Part shown: positions 20,510-30,599 of the stretch, one piece after another
How the letters are laid out: each line of letters starts with the position of its first letter
Position numbering within the stretch: position 1 is the stretch's first letter
Assembly (NCBI GenBank): GCA_026225945.1
Contig: JAMJFZ010000769.1
Location: 1,116,501-1,180,500 of the forward strand
Source: Cricetomys ansorgei
Taxonomy: Eukaryota > Chordata > Mammalia > Rodentia > Nesomyidae
DNA length: 64,000 bases
Direction of reading: 5' to 3'
Notes under the pieces: generated by a model
What the model was told of the DNA's origin: nothing
The model's input: the letters and a program-made list of their open reading frames with translations, nothing else
Database searches by the model: none
Made by a program: the position numbers and the translations under genes

Positions 20510-22110
20510 CCCAATGCAAGACACCTTATGTGTACTGGTTTAAGGTACCTTACCCTTTAGAAGCCACAGTTTGACTTTAACTGTGATCTCGAGAGCCACC
20601 ATTTTCGGGACTGGGGAAACTTTCTAAGACCAAGGTCCCCCCTCCTCCCAGAAACATGCAGAGCTACAAGGAAGCCTACTGAAGAGCGAGCACCCTCAAC
20701 TACCCGTTGAGGATCCTTACCTTGACCAAAGAGCTCTCTCAGAACTTTCTTGCGGCTCGTCGGAGAACAGCACACACGGCGTCTGTTCTGCCGTCTGTGC
20801 TGCCGGCACTAAGACCCAGTTCCTCCCCTCCTCACAGGAAGTGAGGGCAAACTACATCCGGAAAGGGGCAGGCTCTGAACGAAGATTGACAGCAGGGCCT
20901 GGTTGCTGTGAGACAGAGTGGAGAAGAGTCAGAATCTCCCACTGTACTTCTCTAGACTCCACAAGCCCCACTGCTTCCTCAGTCTACTGGATACAGAGCT
21001 CACAGCCCGAGCCTCTGAAGCCCCCACTATAACTCAGGCACTATCCACCACGCCATACCTCATCCTCTCCTTACACCACCTGACCCTCACCCCCACACAT
21101 GCTTTACATGCCCTGCCCGAATTGTGTGCGGATATTCTTCTACTTAGACCCTACCTCTCAGCTTTCAGGTACACGTCTCTGCTTTCCTAGAATTCCTCTA
21201 TTGCACCCCCTCCTGCTCCCTCCCCCAGTGCCCGACCCCCTACCCCTGTGCTCAAACCAGGTTGAGGTTTCATTGTAGGAAATAAAGGTTACAAGATCAC
21301 AACCTCTGTCTAGTACCTCCAAACCAGGGACAGTGAATCTTGGGCTCCTGCCCTGTGTGCATGCAAGTCCACCAGCTACACACATAACCTTCCCTTGCCT
21401 CAGTCCTTTGAGTGGAAGTCTAGATATGCTACAAAGGTTGAGAACTCTGCCCTGGGCCTCAGAGTGTGGCATCTGACTCTTCTCCAGGAGGGACTCAGAG
21501 CCAGGAAATGCCTCAGTTCAAGGACCACTCTCCATAGGAAACCACATTTTCCTGAGTCCCAGAGGAGGTGATTTGGGCAAACTCCACATGGTGCCCACAG
21601 CTTGAGTTTCTCAGGCCTGACAGCAAGGCAGGATTCTGAGACCACACTTTTCTCTTAGGAGACAATTCCTTTCATTCCACGAAGGGTCTCTCAGCTTGAC
21701 TTTGGCTTTGAAGGGGAACCCTACCTTGCAGGACTGGTGTCCTGCCCTTAAAACCTATCAGGCTGCTTGCTGTGACACTGCAGGTAGAGATGAGTTGCAC
21801 CACAGACTCTGTCTGCTGGCTCAATAGCATGGCTTCTGGGATTCCTGGCATCTTCCTTCCTACTGACCATAGGTCATTTGCTTCTAACATAGAATTCATC
21901 CTTCTCAGTACCTGAAGTGGAAATCTAGTCATGCCCAAGTTAGGTCCTGTTTTCCACCCTTCACATTTCTAGCCAGAAATATGTTGAAGGTTTTGAGGTA
22001 GTCCTCCTTTTGTGACTGACCCTTCTGTGTTTTTTCCTGGTTCTTTTCACCTTTGTACATGTTAAAGCCAAACCTCTTGACTCTTAAAGGTCGTGGTCTT
22101 TCACTCCCAA
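20510..22110 (-). repeat. Upstream module copy B (orphan; no MAGE gene adjacent)
   Basis: A full-length copy of the module also found upstream of gene 1 (A) and gene 2 (D). Shared blocks include GTGCCCACAGCTTGAGTTTC, GACTTTGGCTTTGAA, GGCTGCTTGCTGTGACA and ATTGACAGCAGGGCCTGG. No MAGE coding sequence lies within 10 kb to its left, the direction in which the module would transcribe; the nearest is gene 1, 11 kb away across L1 and SINE sequence. Confidence 0.75.
20721..20881 (-). promoter_or_regulatory. Candidate CpG-rich, ETS-site MAGE-type promoter and first exon (copy B)
   Basis: Nine CpGs fall within about 130 bases (20752-20881), far above the surrounding density. Two ETS-type sites lie close together: CAGGAAGTG at 20835-20843 and, on the minus strand, CCGGATGT at 20861-20854. 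A G-rich minus-strand box (opposite CCTCCCCTCC, 20822-20831) resembles an Sp1 site. On the minus strand GGTCAAG|GTAAGG is a near-perfect splice donor with the last exon base at 20721. Human MAGE promoters are known to depend on ETS sites and CpG demethylation, so this is the best-preserved promoter candidate in the window. No TATA box is seen. Transcription start and use are inferred. Confidence 0.6.
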
Positions 22111-22254
22111 CATCCTTGGGTGGAAAAAATGATGGTTAGCTCATCCTCACAGCTCTGCCAAGCCTAATAAAGGCTGTCTGTCCATAGTCTCTTGCTTTTA
22201 GTATATATATTCTTTTACTATTACTAATTTATTGTATTCACCTTTATTCTGTGT

Positions 22255-22437
22255 ATTCATGGGTGTGGAATGTTTGCAAATGTTGTCATATGAATTTCAA
22301 GGCACACAGGTAGAAGTGAAAGAACAACTTTTGGGATTAAGGCCTCTCCTTCCACCATAGGATCCAGGAATTGGACTCAGGTCACCAGTCTCATGGATCA
22401 AATGCTTTTTGAAGCTGATCCATCTTGCCAGTCCTTT
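22255..22437 (-). mobile_element. B3-like SINE, minus, diverged
   Basis: GGATTAAGGCCTCTCCTTCC, AATTGGACTCAGGTCACCAG and GATCCATCTTGCCAGTCC match a reversed tRNA-derived SINE. Confidence 0.5.
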
Positions 22438-23058
22438 TTTTAAAATTTAAATTTGTTCCCTCTTCTGTAGTTAAATGATAACTTCCTCCTCTCCTAAGAA
22501 ACACAAATGCCATTTACCCTTTTTAGTATGTTATCTGCTCATATTAACTTTTTTCCTCAGTCAACTATTACAGGTATAACTTTCTATAGCTAGCCCACAT
22601 TTGGGGACTTATATTTGGGGCAAGTCAGAGCACGTGGCTGTGGATACGATTTTTAAAAGGTCCATTTTCAAAGATGCCTTGAGCTAGTTTAATTCCGAAT
22701 GCAGATAATTAAAACATGGGTCTATTCTAGAGTCTGATAGTCTAGCTACTCCCTCCCATCCATACTAAACATTTAAAATATAAAATTACTAGCAGTCATG
22801 ATTGACTAATGGCCTACACACATGACAACATTGTGTGTCTAATTGGCTTTAAAATAAATTGTGAAATGTAGAGATGGTTTTAATTGAAAAAAAGTAAAAT
22901 GAAAGCAGCAGATGGAAAGATAAGACCTAGCTGATGGTGTAAGATTAAATGCTCCTGATTACTCAGCCAATGGGGAAAATGAGCAAGAGCCATGCACCAA
23001 GGCAATCAAACTGCTTTCTGTGCTTAACCAGTACATCTGTCATTCTAGGCTGCTGCTT
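22438..23058. other. Unassigned AT-rich sequence
   Basis: No gene or repeat recognised. If copy B once had a MAGE gene, it does not lie here. Confidence 0.35.
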
Positions 23059-23423
23059 ACTGTGGTGATTTGAATGAAAATGGGCCTCACAGGCTCATAT
23101 ATTTGCATACTTAATCTGCAGTTGGTGAGCTGTTTCTGGGGGATTAGGAGTGTGGCTTTGTTGGAGAAGGTGTATCATTGGCAGTGAGGTTTCAAAAGTC
23201 CATGATTTTGAGAGAGAATCAACACCCCCTCTACCTGCTACCTGTGGATGAAGATGTAAAGCTCTCAGACCCTGCTCTAATGCCATGCCTGTCTGCTTCC
23301 TGCCATGATGAAAATGGACGCACCCTGAAATAATAAACAATTTCACAATCAAATGCTTTCTTTTTATAAGAGTTGCCTTAGTCATGGTATTTCTTCACAT
23401 CTATAGAACAGTAACTAAGATGC
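23059..23423 (+). mobile_element. Rodent repeat 'X', copy 3
   Basis: GTGGTGATTTGAATGAAAAT, GTGGCTTTGTTGGAGAAGGT and TAAGAGTTGCCTTAGTCATG mark this as the same family as 19370-19742, more diverged. Confidence 0.65.
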
Positions 23424-24295
23424 TTATCTTTCCAAGGTAATAATAACATAAGTAGTCTTACTTTTGCTACTTTGAGTCTCTAGTGCTCTTATCATGAAGG
23501 GTTTATGTTTCTCATACAGTGCAATGAGAATTCTTGTAAACAGAACTCTGTTATGTTTTCCAAAATCCTCACTCAGGATTCTTCATCTGGATATCTATCT
23601 AATGTGAGGATCCTACCTCTGTTGTATTTAGGTCAGGTTCTGAGGGCTAGTGATCTTAATGGGTACAAAAAAGAATGCATAGCAGGACTCTACTGTTTGG
23701 CAGCATTCTGTGCACAATAGATTTTAATAATGACATGTTTGGAGTGAATGTATATTTTCATTATTTATTAATGGAAGATTCCATTTTTTTTCTCCTGCAT
23801 CTTAAATACTTTTTAGAAATTATTGCTTCATTGCAGTCATGACCAGATTCTTCTCTCCTAATATACCAGAAAAGAAGTCAGTAACTGAGAAGGAGTTTGA
23901 TATGGAAATAGACATCGCAACATAAGAGTATGAAATGAGATGATGGACTACAAAACAGCACACACCCAAAATTAAAAACAAAACAAAGCAAATCATTATG
24001 TGCGGGATAGCTGATGATTGTAAGACTAATAGAATAGAAAGTTTCAGTCAAGCTTATTTGACAAAGTAAGTTCAAGCCCTGCCTTATCTATGAAATCACA
24101 CTCCTTCTAGACCTGAATATAAAAGATGAATAAGAGGTAAAGAAGAGATGGTATGTGGGGAGGGAGAGGAAGAAAGAATAGAGAACTTAATAAAAAGAAA
24201 ACAAACTTCATGATTTTATTTTTTATCTTTTTCTGGCCTGATTTATCAGATTAACTTTGCAGTATTTATTTTCTCAAAAAATGGCTTTTCATCAT
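23424..24295. other. Unassigned sequence, possible L1 tail
   Basis: Mostly unrecognised; a GGGGAGGGAGAGGAAGAAAG stretch with an A-rich end near 24155-24205 may be an L1 3' tail. Confidence 0.3.
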
Positions 24296-24336
24296 ATGTG
24301 TGTGTGCGTGTGTGTGTGTGTGTCTTTGTGTGTGTA
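24296..24336. repeat. (GT)n microsatellite
   Basis: Interrupted GT run adjacent to a B1-like SINE. Confidence 0.9.
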
Positions 24337-24381
24337 TTCCTTATTCCTATTACAATTAAATGTACTCTACATACTTCAGTT

Positions 24382-24522
24382 GGCCAGGAGGTTTGGTTCA
24401 TACCTGTAATCCTTGTAGTCCGGAATGAGAAATGCCAATCTCTGAGGCTAGCCTTGGCTACATAGAAGTTCCATGGCAACCTGGGCTACAGTGTAAAATC
24501 CTGTCTCAATGATAAACAAATA
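24382..24522 (+). mobile_element. Diverged B1 SINE
   Basis: GGTTCATACCTGTAATCCTT, GGCTACATAGAAGTTCCATG and AATCCTGTCTCAATGATAAA follow B1 order. Confidence 0.65.
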
Positions 24523-25396
24523 TAAAAATTTCACATTGATTTTTCTGATCTTGTTGCTCTTGTTCTAATTACATGCAGGAGTTTGAGTAAAGAGGTTTTA
24601 TTGATTATGATAGATTCACAATAATGAGAAAAAGTGATTTAAGAGACATGGTTCCACTATACTGTAAGTTGCTTCTCCAGGTCTCTCTTTAAAAATACCA
24701 ACCCTGTGACATGGTGACAAACCTTAACTTCTCTCCATAATCTCTTCAATCCTGGGATTTTTACTGTAACAGAGACTTCATCTTCACCACAATCCCCTCC
24801 TGGCCTCTCACAATGCCAAGCCTTAGCTGCTCTTCATGGTCCCTTCATGCCTTTAGTATCAGTACCATGTGGTAGATTCAGCTGCCAGATTTAGGTGCAG
24901 CCTTGTCCTTCCACTGAAACACAATCTGTTTGCTGACTCTGAGCAAGCACTTCCTAGGAGATTTTGCCTCAGTGATGTTACTAACTCCTGGTCTCATGGA
25001 GTATTTCTCAGCCCCAGCTAATCAGTATCAATTGTCCCAGTAAAGCAAAGCTTTCATTTCAAAGGTGTTTATATCTTGTTAATCACAACTGCTTCTTCAG
25101 CTCCAGCTCCCCAGAAACTGGATTCTTAATTCAAATATAACACACAAACTGCCCTAATAGGATCTTTGAAGGAATCCCAAACTTCCCTCTGAAATATCAA
25201 TAGCCAGGTTTTCGTTGTTTGCATTGTGCTCAGCATTATCTTGTAAGTTTCCCCAACAGGAGCCTAAGCTCTGATCAGTCAGCACTCAATGGATTTTCCA
25301 ACTCAAATCTCCAAAATTCCTTCCACAATCCTCCCTAAAACAATATGGTCAGATCTGTCACAGCAATAGCCCTCTTCAGGGGCCAATTTCTCTTCT
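24523..25396. other. Unassigned; probably part of an old rodent dispersed repeat
   Basis: No coding potential. The pyrimidine-rich text from about 24700 to 25140 looks like a dispersed rodent element I cannot name with confidence. Confidence 0.3.
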
Positions 25397-25792
25397 AGTT
25401 TGCTTTCTACTACTGTGACAAAACACTGACCACAGCCATCTTTAAGAAGAGTGGGCATATTTGGCTTACATTTCTGGGTTAAAGTCCATTGTTGAAGGGA
25501 AGCCAAGGCAGGAACTTAAACAAGGCAGGAACCTGGAGGCAGAAACTGAAGCAGAGACCATGGATGGATCCTGCCTATTGGCTTTCTCAGCCTACTTTCT
25601 TATATCACCCAGGACGACCTGCCCAAGGTTGGCACCACTCATACTGGGAAGTGTTCTCCTATGTTAATTATTATCTGAGAAAATGACTCACAGACTTGCT
25701 TATGGACTAATCAGATGGAAGCAATCTCTCAAATAAGGTAAAGTCTTCCTAAATGGTCTAGTTTATGTCAAATTAACAATAATAAAAACAAC
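25397..25792 (+). mobile_element. Rodent repeat 'Y', copy 2
   Basis: It shares ACTGTGACAAAACACTGACC, GGCAGGAACCTGGAGGCAG, TTTCTCAGCCTACTTTCTTA and AGTTTATGTCAAATTAACA with the copy at 16.8-17.2 kb. Confidence 0.65.
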
Positions 25793-26239
25793 TGACAATT
25801 ACACATAGCAGCATAGGGTACCAATTGAGTGTCCTCAATCCAAAGTGCTGGTCATCCTAATAAACCCATCTCAGTCACTGTGGTACATAATCCTAGAATC
25901 AAGCATTGCACCACCCTATTTTGAGACACTCTTCTGCAATTTCAGTGTGCATAGCCCAAAAGTTTATCAATATTCCTGGCCTAAGGATCCCTCACAACCC
26001 CACATGCTTGTAATGCTCAACCATGTGAAATTTAGAGCTTTAAATAAAAAACAAAAAACAACAACAAAAACTCCCATTTATTTTAAATTGTCATTTTTTT
26101 TTGGTCTTAACTCCCAATTTCACTGAGGATGAAACTCAGGTTTTACCCTCTTTACTTGGGTATTCTGCCTGGAGCTTTCTAGGGCACAGAGGGAGGGCTA
26201 GTTCATCAGGGACATGCATTCAATTGGAATTTCTCTCTT

Positions 26240-26665
26240 TACCATCAAGAAAAAACCTGAAGCTTGACTTTGTGGTCTAGAACCCCTCCATCTTCAGAGG
26301 CAGAGCTCCTTTCTAAGACCAAGGCCCTCTCCCTGTACTGAGACATGCAATACACACATTCCAGAATAAGCCTTTCAACCTAGGACAAGAACCAAGGACA
26401 GCCTCTTTGAATCACAGAGGTACCCTATTCACAGTACATAATCATGGTCTTTACCTCGACTGGATACCACTTCAGAACTTGTGGGCAACTGGTCTAGGCA
26501 AAGGCACATGGTGGCTGCTCTAAAGCTCAATAAGACCGGGTTCTTTCCTTCTCATACGTAAACCAAATCTGGCCTGGGTCAGGCTCTGAAGATTGCCAGA
26601 AGGGCCCGGTTGCTATAGAATCCCAGGGCTGTGCAGGCATAGTATGAAAGACTGCCTGAAATTCT
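26240..26665 (-). repeat. Upstream module copy C, truncated
   Basis: AGCTTGACTTTGTGGTC, AGCTCCTTTCTAAGACCAAG, CAGGCTCTGAAGATTGCCAG and GCCCGGTTGCTATAG align with copies A, B and D. A donor-like GTCGAG|GTAAAG is kept on the minus strand (last exon base 26455). The ETS motifs are lost and homology ends at about 26660, where the 3' flank of gene 2 starts. Confidence 0.6.
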
Positions 26666-26904
26666 TCACTTATTTTTTAGAGGAAATAAGATTTTCATAG
26701 TGACTGTTGAGTGAAACAAAGCTATGTGTCAGCTAGCTAATGCTCTACAATAATGAACTCCCCATCCTGACATGAAGTACCTTATCACTTTAAGTTATAT
26801 AACATTGTAAATATAAATATTTGCTGTCATTAAATATTTGCTTTTTTCTTTCATTAATTCTGATTTCGTTAGCTATTAAAACACTTCTCATTATATTTAT
26901 TTGG

Positions 26905-27045
26905 GGGAGCAGGAAGAACATGTGACAACATACTTATTGAGGTCAGAAGACAATTTGTCCTCTACCATCTTGTGAGTATTAGAGATCAAATCTAGGTTGT
27001 CAGGCATGGTCACAGGTGCTGAGCCATATTGCAGGCACTCCATTC
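26905..27045 (-). mobile_element. B3-like SINE, minus
   Basis: TTGAGGTCAGAAGACAATTT and AGAGATCAAATCTAGGTTGT give a reversed B3 layout. It has no counterpart in unit 1. Confidence 0.5.
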
Positions 27046-27780
27046 TATTTTGGGATGTTTCTTGTTCTAGCTATGGACTCTAATCCCATAAATTGGCAGA
27101 AGTTCCTTCTTTACATTAATCAAGATGTGTGTTGGTGTATTGAAATAAGACCCTTAGTTTTAGTTTTCAGCATCAGAGAGAAGTAGTGTGGGCTCTAGAT
27201 CAGGGGTCCAGGGGTCCAGGGGTACTATTCTTGTGACAGTGGGAGCATTATGATATTCTGTAACCCTCAAATTTTCCACCAAGGAGAAGTGAATTTAATA
27301 GAGTCCTTTTGGGGGGGGCAGGAATATTCATGTTGAGTGTGTAGCTTTTGTATCTGACTTGTCCTGTCTGTATTAAACGGTGGTACTCATTAATGTGAAC
27401 ATTTTGAGCTGTTTCATTGCTATCTATCCACTTTGGATTATTTATTTCTGTTCATGTTTAACCTAAGAAATGCTATAAAATATATAGTTCTGAGGGTCCC
27501 AAACATTGAGAAAACAAGAAAAACATTCTGAAACAAAACAATGAGCAATCAAAAATGTTTTCTATTCAGCACACATTCCCCTGTTTCTTCTTTAGCATGT
27601 AGATGACATTTGACTCTCATCCTTAATGACAACTTCTTATGGAATCTATCATTGCATGGGTAGGTGCTGGGTCTTATTTTGCTAAACATTTCCAGTAAGG
27701 CTCCTCAATTAACTGTTTTGGTAAAGTACAAAACTTGAGCAAGAAATCCAATACACTGTGACTTTGTTTCTTATACATCC

Positions 27781-27786
27781 TTTAAT
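27781..27786 (-). terminator. Candidate poly(A) signal ATTAAA for gene 2
   Basis: ATTAAA on the minus strand lies 387 bases past the stop, at the position aligned with the hexamer 385 bases past gene 1. GTGTATTGGATTTC follows on the minus strand within 50 bases, a plausible GU-rich element. Confidence 0.45.
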
Positions 27787-28172
27787 ACCATAAGCAAAGC
27801 AGGTATACATCTCTTACATGTTTGAAAAAGAAAAAGGATGGAATAAAACAAAATATGAACTGAGAGTCTATTACTTTTTTCTTCCATACTTCTAAGTGCA
27901 TTTGGATTGTAATTCTGTTACCTTGTGGTAGGTACTTCACTAAAGTTAATTATGGAATTTCAAATCATATTTCACATCAAATCAAACTTTCAGCTCTTAA
28001 CTTGGTTAACTTCAATGAGACATGATCTAAGTATTTTCTACTTAACTTCTGACTTAAATAAACACTACGATAAAAGACACTAAACAAATTTATCAACAAC
28101 TAATTTGAGCATCACAAAAACAAAGATTAGTAGGCTCTTTCAATCATTTAGTAGAATCTACCTTAGATCTTA

Positions 28173-29204
28173 TTAGGAGGTAGAGAGGCTGGATTTGGTA
28201 TTAGAACGGCTCTTCTCCTTACGTGTAGTACTTCCTAGGGCTACACTTTGAGCTTGGGCTCTATCTTCTTCTACCTCCAAAGCTTCTTCATAACTGAATG
28301 GGTAGGTAGAGGAGCCTGTTTCATTGACGTTGGCCAAAAACTCCATCACCTTTACCTGGCTGGTTTCAGCATAGGCTTTTGAACCCCATAGAAACTGATA
28401 GCATGGAGGATCACTGTCTGGAACCAGACAGTATTCCAGGTATTTCTCCCACACTAGATCTTCAGTGATGAGCTTCCTGACATCCCCAAAGATGAGGTGT
28501 GAGATCCCATCATAGACTCCTAACATATTCAGGAAGTGCCAGACTTCCTCCTCTGAGGCACAGTACCCATTTAAGTAGATCACACTTAGGAGAGGGATCA
28601 GAATACCTCTGTTGGGAAGACCTAGCTCATTATTACTACTTCCATCATCCTGAAACTCTAGCTTGCTGACTAGCATGTAGGACTGACCATTGGGCTGGAC
28701 TTCTTTTAATTCAAGGCCAAAAACCACATCCAATCGATGGGAAGCTTTCCTGAGGATCTCAGGGAACTGCTCCTTGAAACTTTTGTTGATAACACTCAGC
28801 ATTTCTTCCCTCAACAGAGGCTCTTTCTGTTTGTATTTGCTAAGCATGTATTCCATCAGCATCCCTGTCTTCTTGGTTAGAAGATCTGTTGGTGGGCTCT
28901 TACTGGAATACTGGGCCTTAGAGGAACTCACATTTTTCTTCTGTTCCTTCTTAGCACTTTTATCAGACTTTTTGCAGGCAATGAAGATACCGAAAGTGGT
29001 GGCCTGAGGCATTGCTTGAAACAACTTGGCGAAGGCATCAGATGAGGTGCTTTGGACAACATTTCTAGAGGCATGAGCAGTGGAAAAGGATGACTCTCTT
29101 TTCTCTGGTGCTGTGGTCTGAGTACCCTTGAGCTCCTGGGACTCAGTTTTGGTCTGGCGGCGTTTCTCACGAGCACGGGCCTTACTCTTCTGTCCCCTGG
29201 GCAT
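28173..29204 (-). CDS. MAGE-B family protein (Mageb-like gene 2), 343 aa
   Basis: A complete single-exon frame. The start is the MPRGQKSKARAREKRR methionine; the frame stays open 81 bases further upstream, across the predicted splice acceptor, so the longer start is rejected. Residues 1-18 are the conserved basic N-terminus. Residues 19-107 are a Ser/Lys/Thr-rich linker that barely resembles gene 1. Residues about 109-305 are the MAGE homology domain with KKTGMLMEYMLSKYK, EEEVWHFLNMLGV, HLIFGDVRKLITEDLV and PPCYQFLWGSKAYAETS. The tail is acidic (309-315) then Ser/Lys-rich. Residues 143-216 are identical to 138-211 of gene 1. Expected role: a germline-restricted partner of RING E3 ubiquitin ligases, from family knowledge. 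There is no frameshift or lost motif. I cannot assign an orthologue number. Confidence 0.93.
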   Translation of the reverse strand: MPRGQKSKARAREKRRQTKTESQELKGTQTTAPEKRESSFSTAHASRNVVQSTSSDAFAKLFQAMPQATTFGIFIACKKSDKSAKKEQKKNVSSSKAQYSSKSPPTDLLTKKTGMLMEYMLSKYKQKEPLLREEMLSVINKSFKEQFPEILRKASHRLDVVFGLELKEVQPNGQSYMLVSKLEFQDDGSSNNELGLPNRGILIPLLSVIYLNGYCASEEEVWHFLNMLGVYDGISHLIFGDVRKLITEDLVWEKYLEYCLVPDSDPPCYQFLWGSKAYAETSQVKVMEFLANVNETGSSTYPFSYEEALEVEEDRAQAQSVALGSTTRKEKSRSNTKSSLSTS

Positions 29205-29263
29205 GACTGATGTGTTCAGTGACAGTAGGCAGGAGTAGGTTGTAGAGCAGGTGACTTGAATAC

Positions 29264-29280
29264 CTGGATAGAGAAAATGA
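29264..29280 (-). other. Predicted splice acceptor of gene 2 coding exon
   Basis: The minus strand reads TTTTCTCTATCCAG then GTATTCAAGTCACC, with the first exon base at 29263, 59 bases upstream of the start. It is conserved in position and sequence with gene 1. Confidence 0.7.
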
Positions 29281-29652
29281 GACAATATGAGAACCTTAAT
29301 TATGTTTTGAATATATTGCCTTTTATCAGTATTCCTTTAACCTTCCCCAAACCCACAAGGCTCCTGTTCTCTTATCAGCCTGAAGGTACTGCTGAGCTTC
29401 AACAGGGCTCCCTGTCTTCTACTGTTTGAGCACCCTCAGTTCTAGGATTATATCAACTTATTTTAGCTTCTGGGCCACTCCCCTCTGTTACTCTTACTTG
29501 ACAGCTCAAAGGTTCCTTGTGGCCCTGAGGGAGAAAGCTTCAGGGAGCTTCTGTACACTGCCCTAACTGGGTACACGGAGTGCTGATAATTTAGCAAAGC
29601 CCTTTCTGTCTTGGGATCTTTGGGGTCTTTAACCTTCCTTCAGGTTCCTTAC

Positions 29653-29790
29653 CTAAGTTCCCTGTAAATCTTGGCACCATCCACCTTATGCTAAACTTTT
29701 AGACTGAGGTTATTCAGCCTTTGGGCTAAAACAAAGAGGAAAGAGTTGAAACTGACAGCTTTTCTTTTTGTTTCTGAAGGTGAAAATGCT
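29653..29790 (-). other. Candidate 138-base 5' noncoding exon of gene 2
   Basis: The minus strand has an acceptor-like CACTGCTCTCAG before AGCATTTTCACC (first exon base 29790) and a consensus donor AACTTAG|GTAAGGAAC (last exon base 29653). The pyrimidine tract of the acceptor is weak. In gene 1 the acceptor is stronger but the donor is gone and the interval is split by transposons. Only sequence signals support this exon. Confidence 0.4.
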
Positions 29791-30545
29791 CTGAGAGCAG
29801 TGATTATGGTTAATAATGCCAGTATGTCCATAGATGACAACAGATGTGGGGCTCTAAATGGGCCTCTTCATTGTCACATACGTCACTCCTTTTGGGTATG
29901 GCAGACCAAGGCTTAAGCAAGCCTATTTCACTGGACGAAGGTACCTGATTTTTGGAAACTACTCTGGAGGAACAGAACAGCATTTTACTTTGTCAGATCC
30001 CTCACAAGACTTTTAAAAAGTCCTATACTGCTTTCAATAATGCATTTTGTTTCCAGCCCATATAACATACCACTATGCTTAAACATTCTTAACTAGCACA
30101 TTTTTTCTTCTTTTTGTGTATTTTGATTATACTAAGTAATGTGTTTCTTCATGAAATTTTACACACACGTATTTTGTACTTTTGTCATATTTGTCCTCCA
30201 TGGTCCTCTCTCTCTCTCTCTTTTTTTCTGCTGCCTTTTCTTCAGAGATTATGGTTTCTCATGAACCTCTCATATCCAAAATTGTATGTGGTTCTTAAAT
30301 ATAGGAGTTAAATTCTTCTGAATTTTCGTTGTTCTGTTCCATGGACTGGAAACATTGTATTAGTCTTCAATTCCAGATGGCCTTGCTTTTTTTAGGCTAT
30401 CTCCTCCTGCCTCTGCATCTCTCCTACATGCTCCCTTGGTCTGTATAAATATAAAAGATATTTAGAGCTTTTTAGTTTTCTTCTTTTTAAAACTATGTTA
30501 CTTTTACTGTTGTTGTTTGGGTTTTGTTTTCCTTCTTCTTTTTGA
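29791..30545 (-). other. 5' flank of gene 2 shared with gene 1
   Basis: It aligns with 13.27-13.83 kb and has no coding potential. A CT run at 30207-30220 is part of the aligned pyrimidine-rich stretch. Confidence 0.55.
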
Positions 30546-30599
30546 GGTAAGGGAGTGCTTCAACTCCCTAACCCCTGAGAATTTAGTCAGGTTGTTCCA

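Noticed and set aside
29205..29285. 27-residue N-terminal extension of gene 2 from an upstream in-frame ATG
   Set aside because: It crosses the predicted splice acceptor and precedes the conserved MPRG start; gene 1 has no matching extension.
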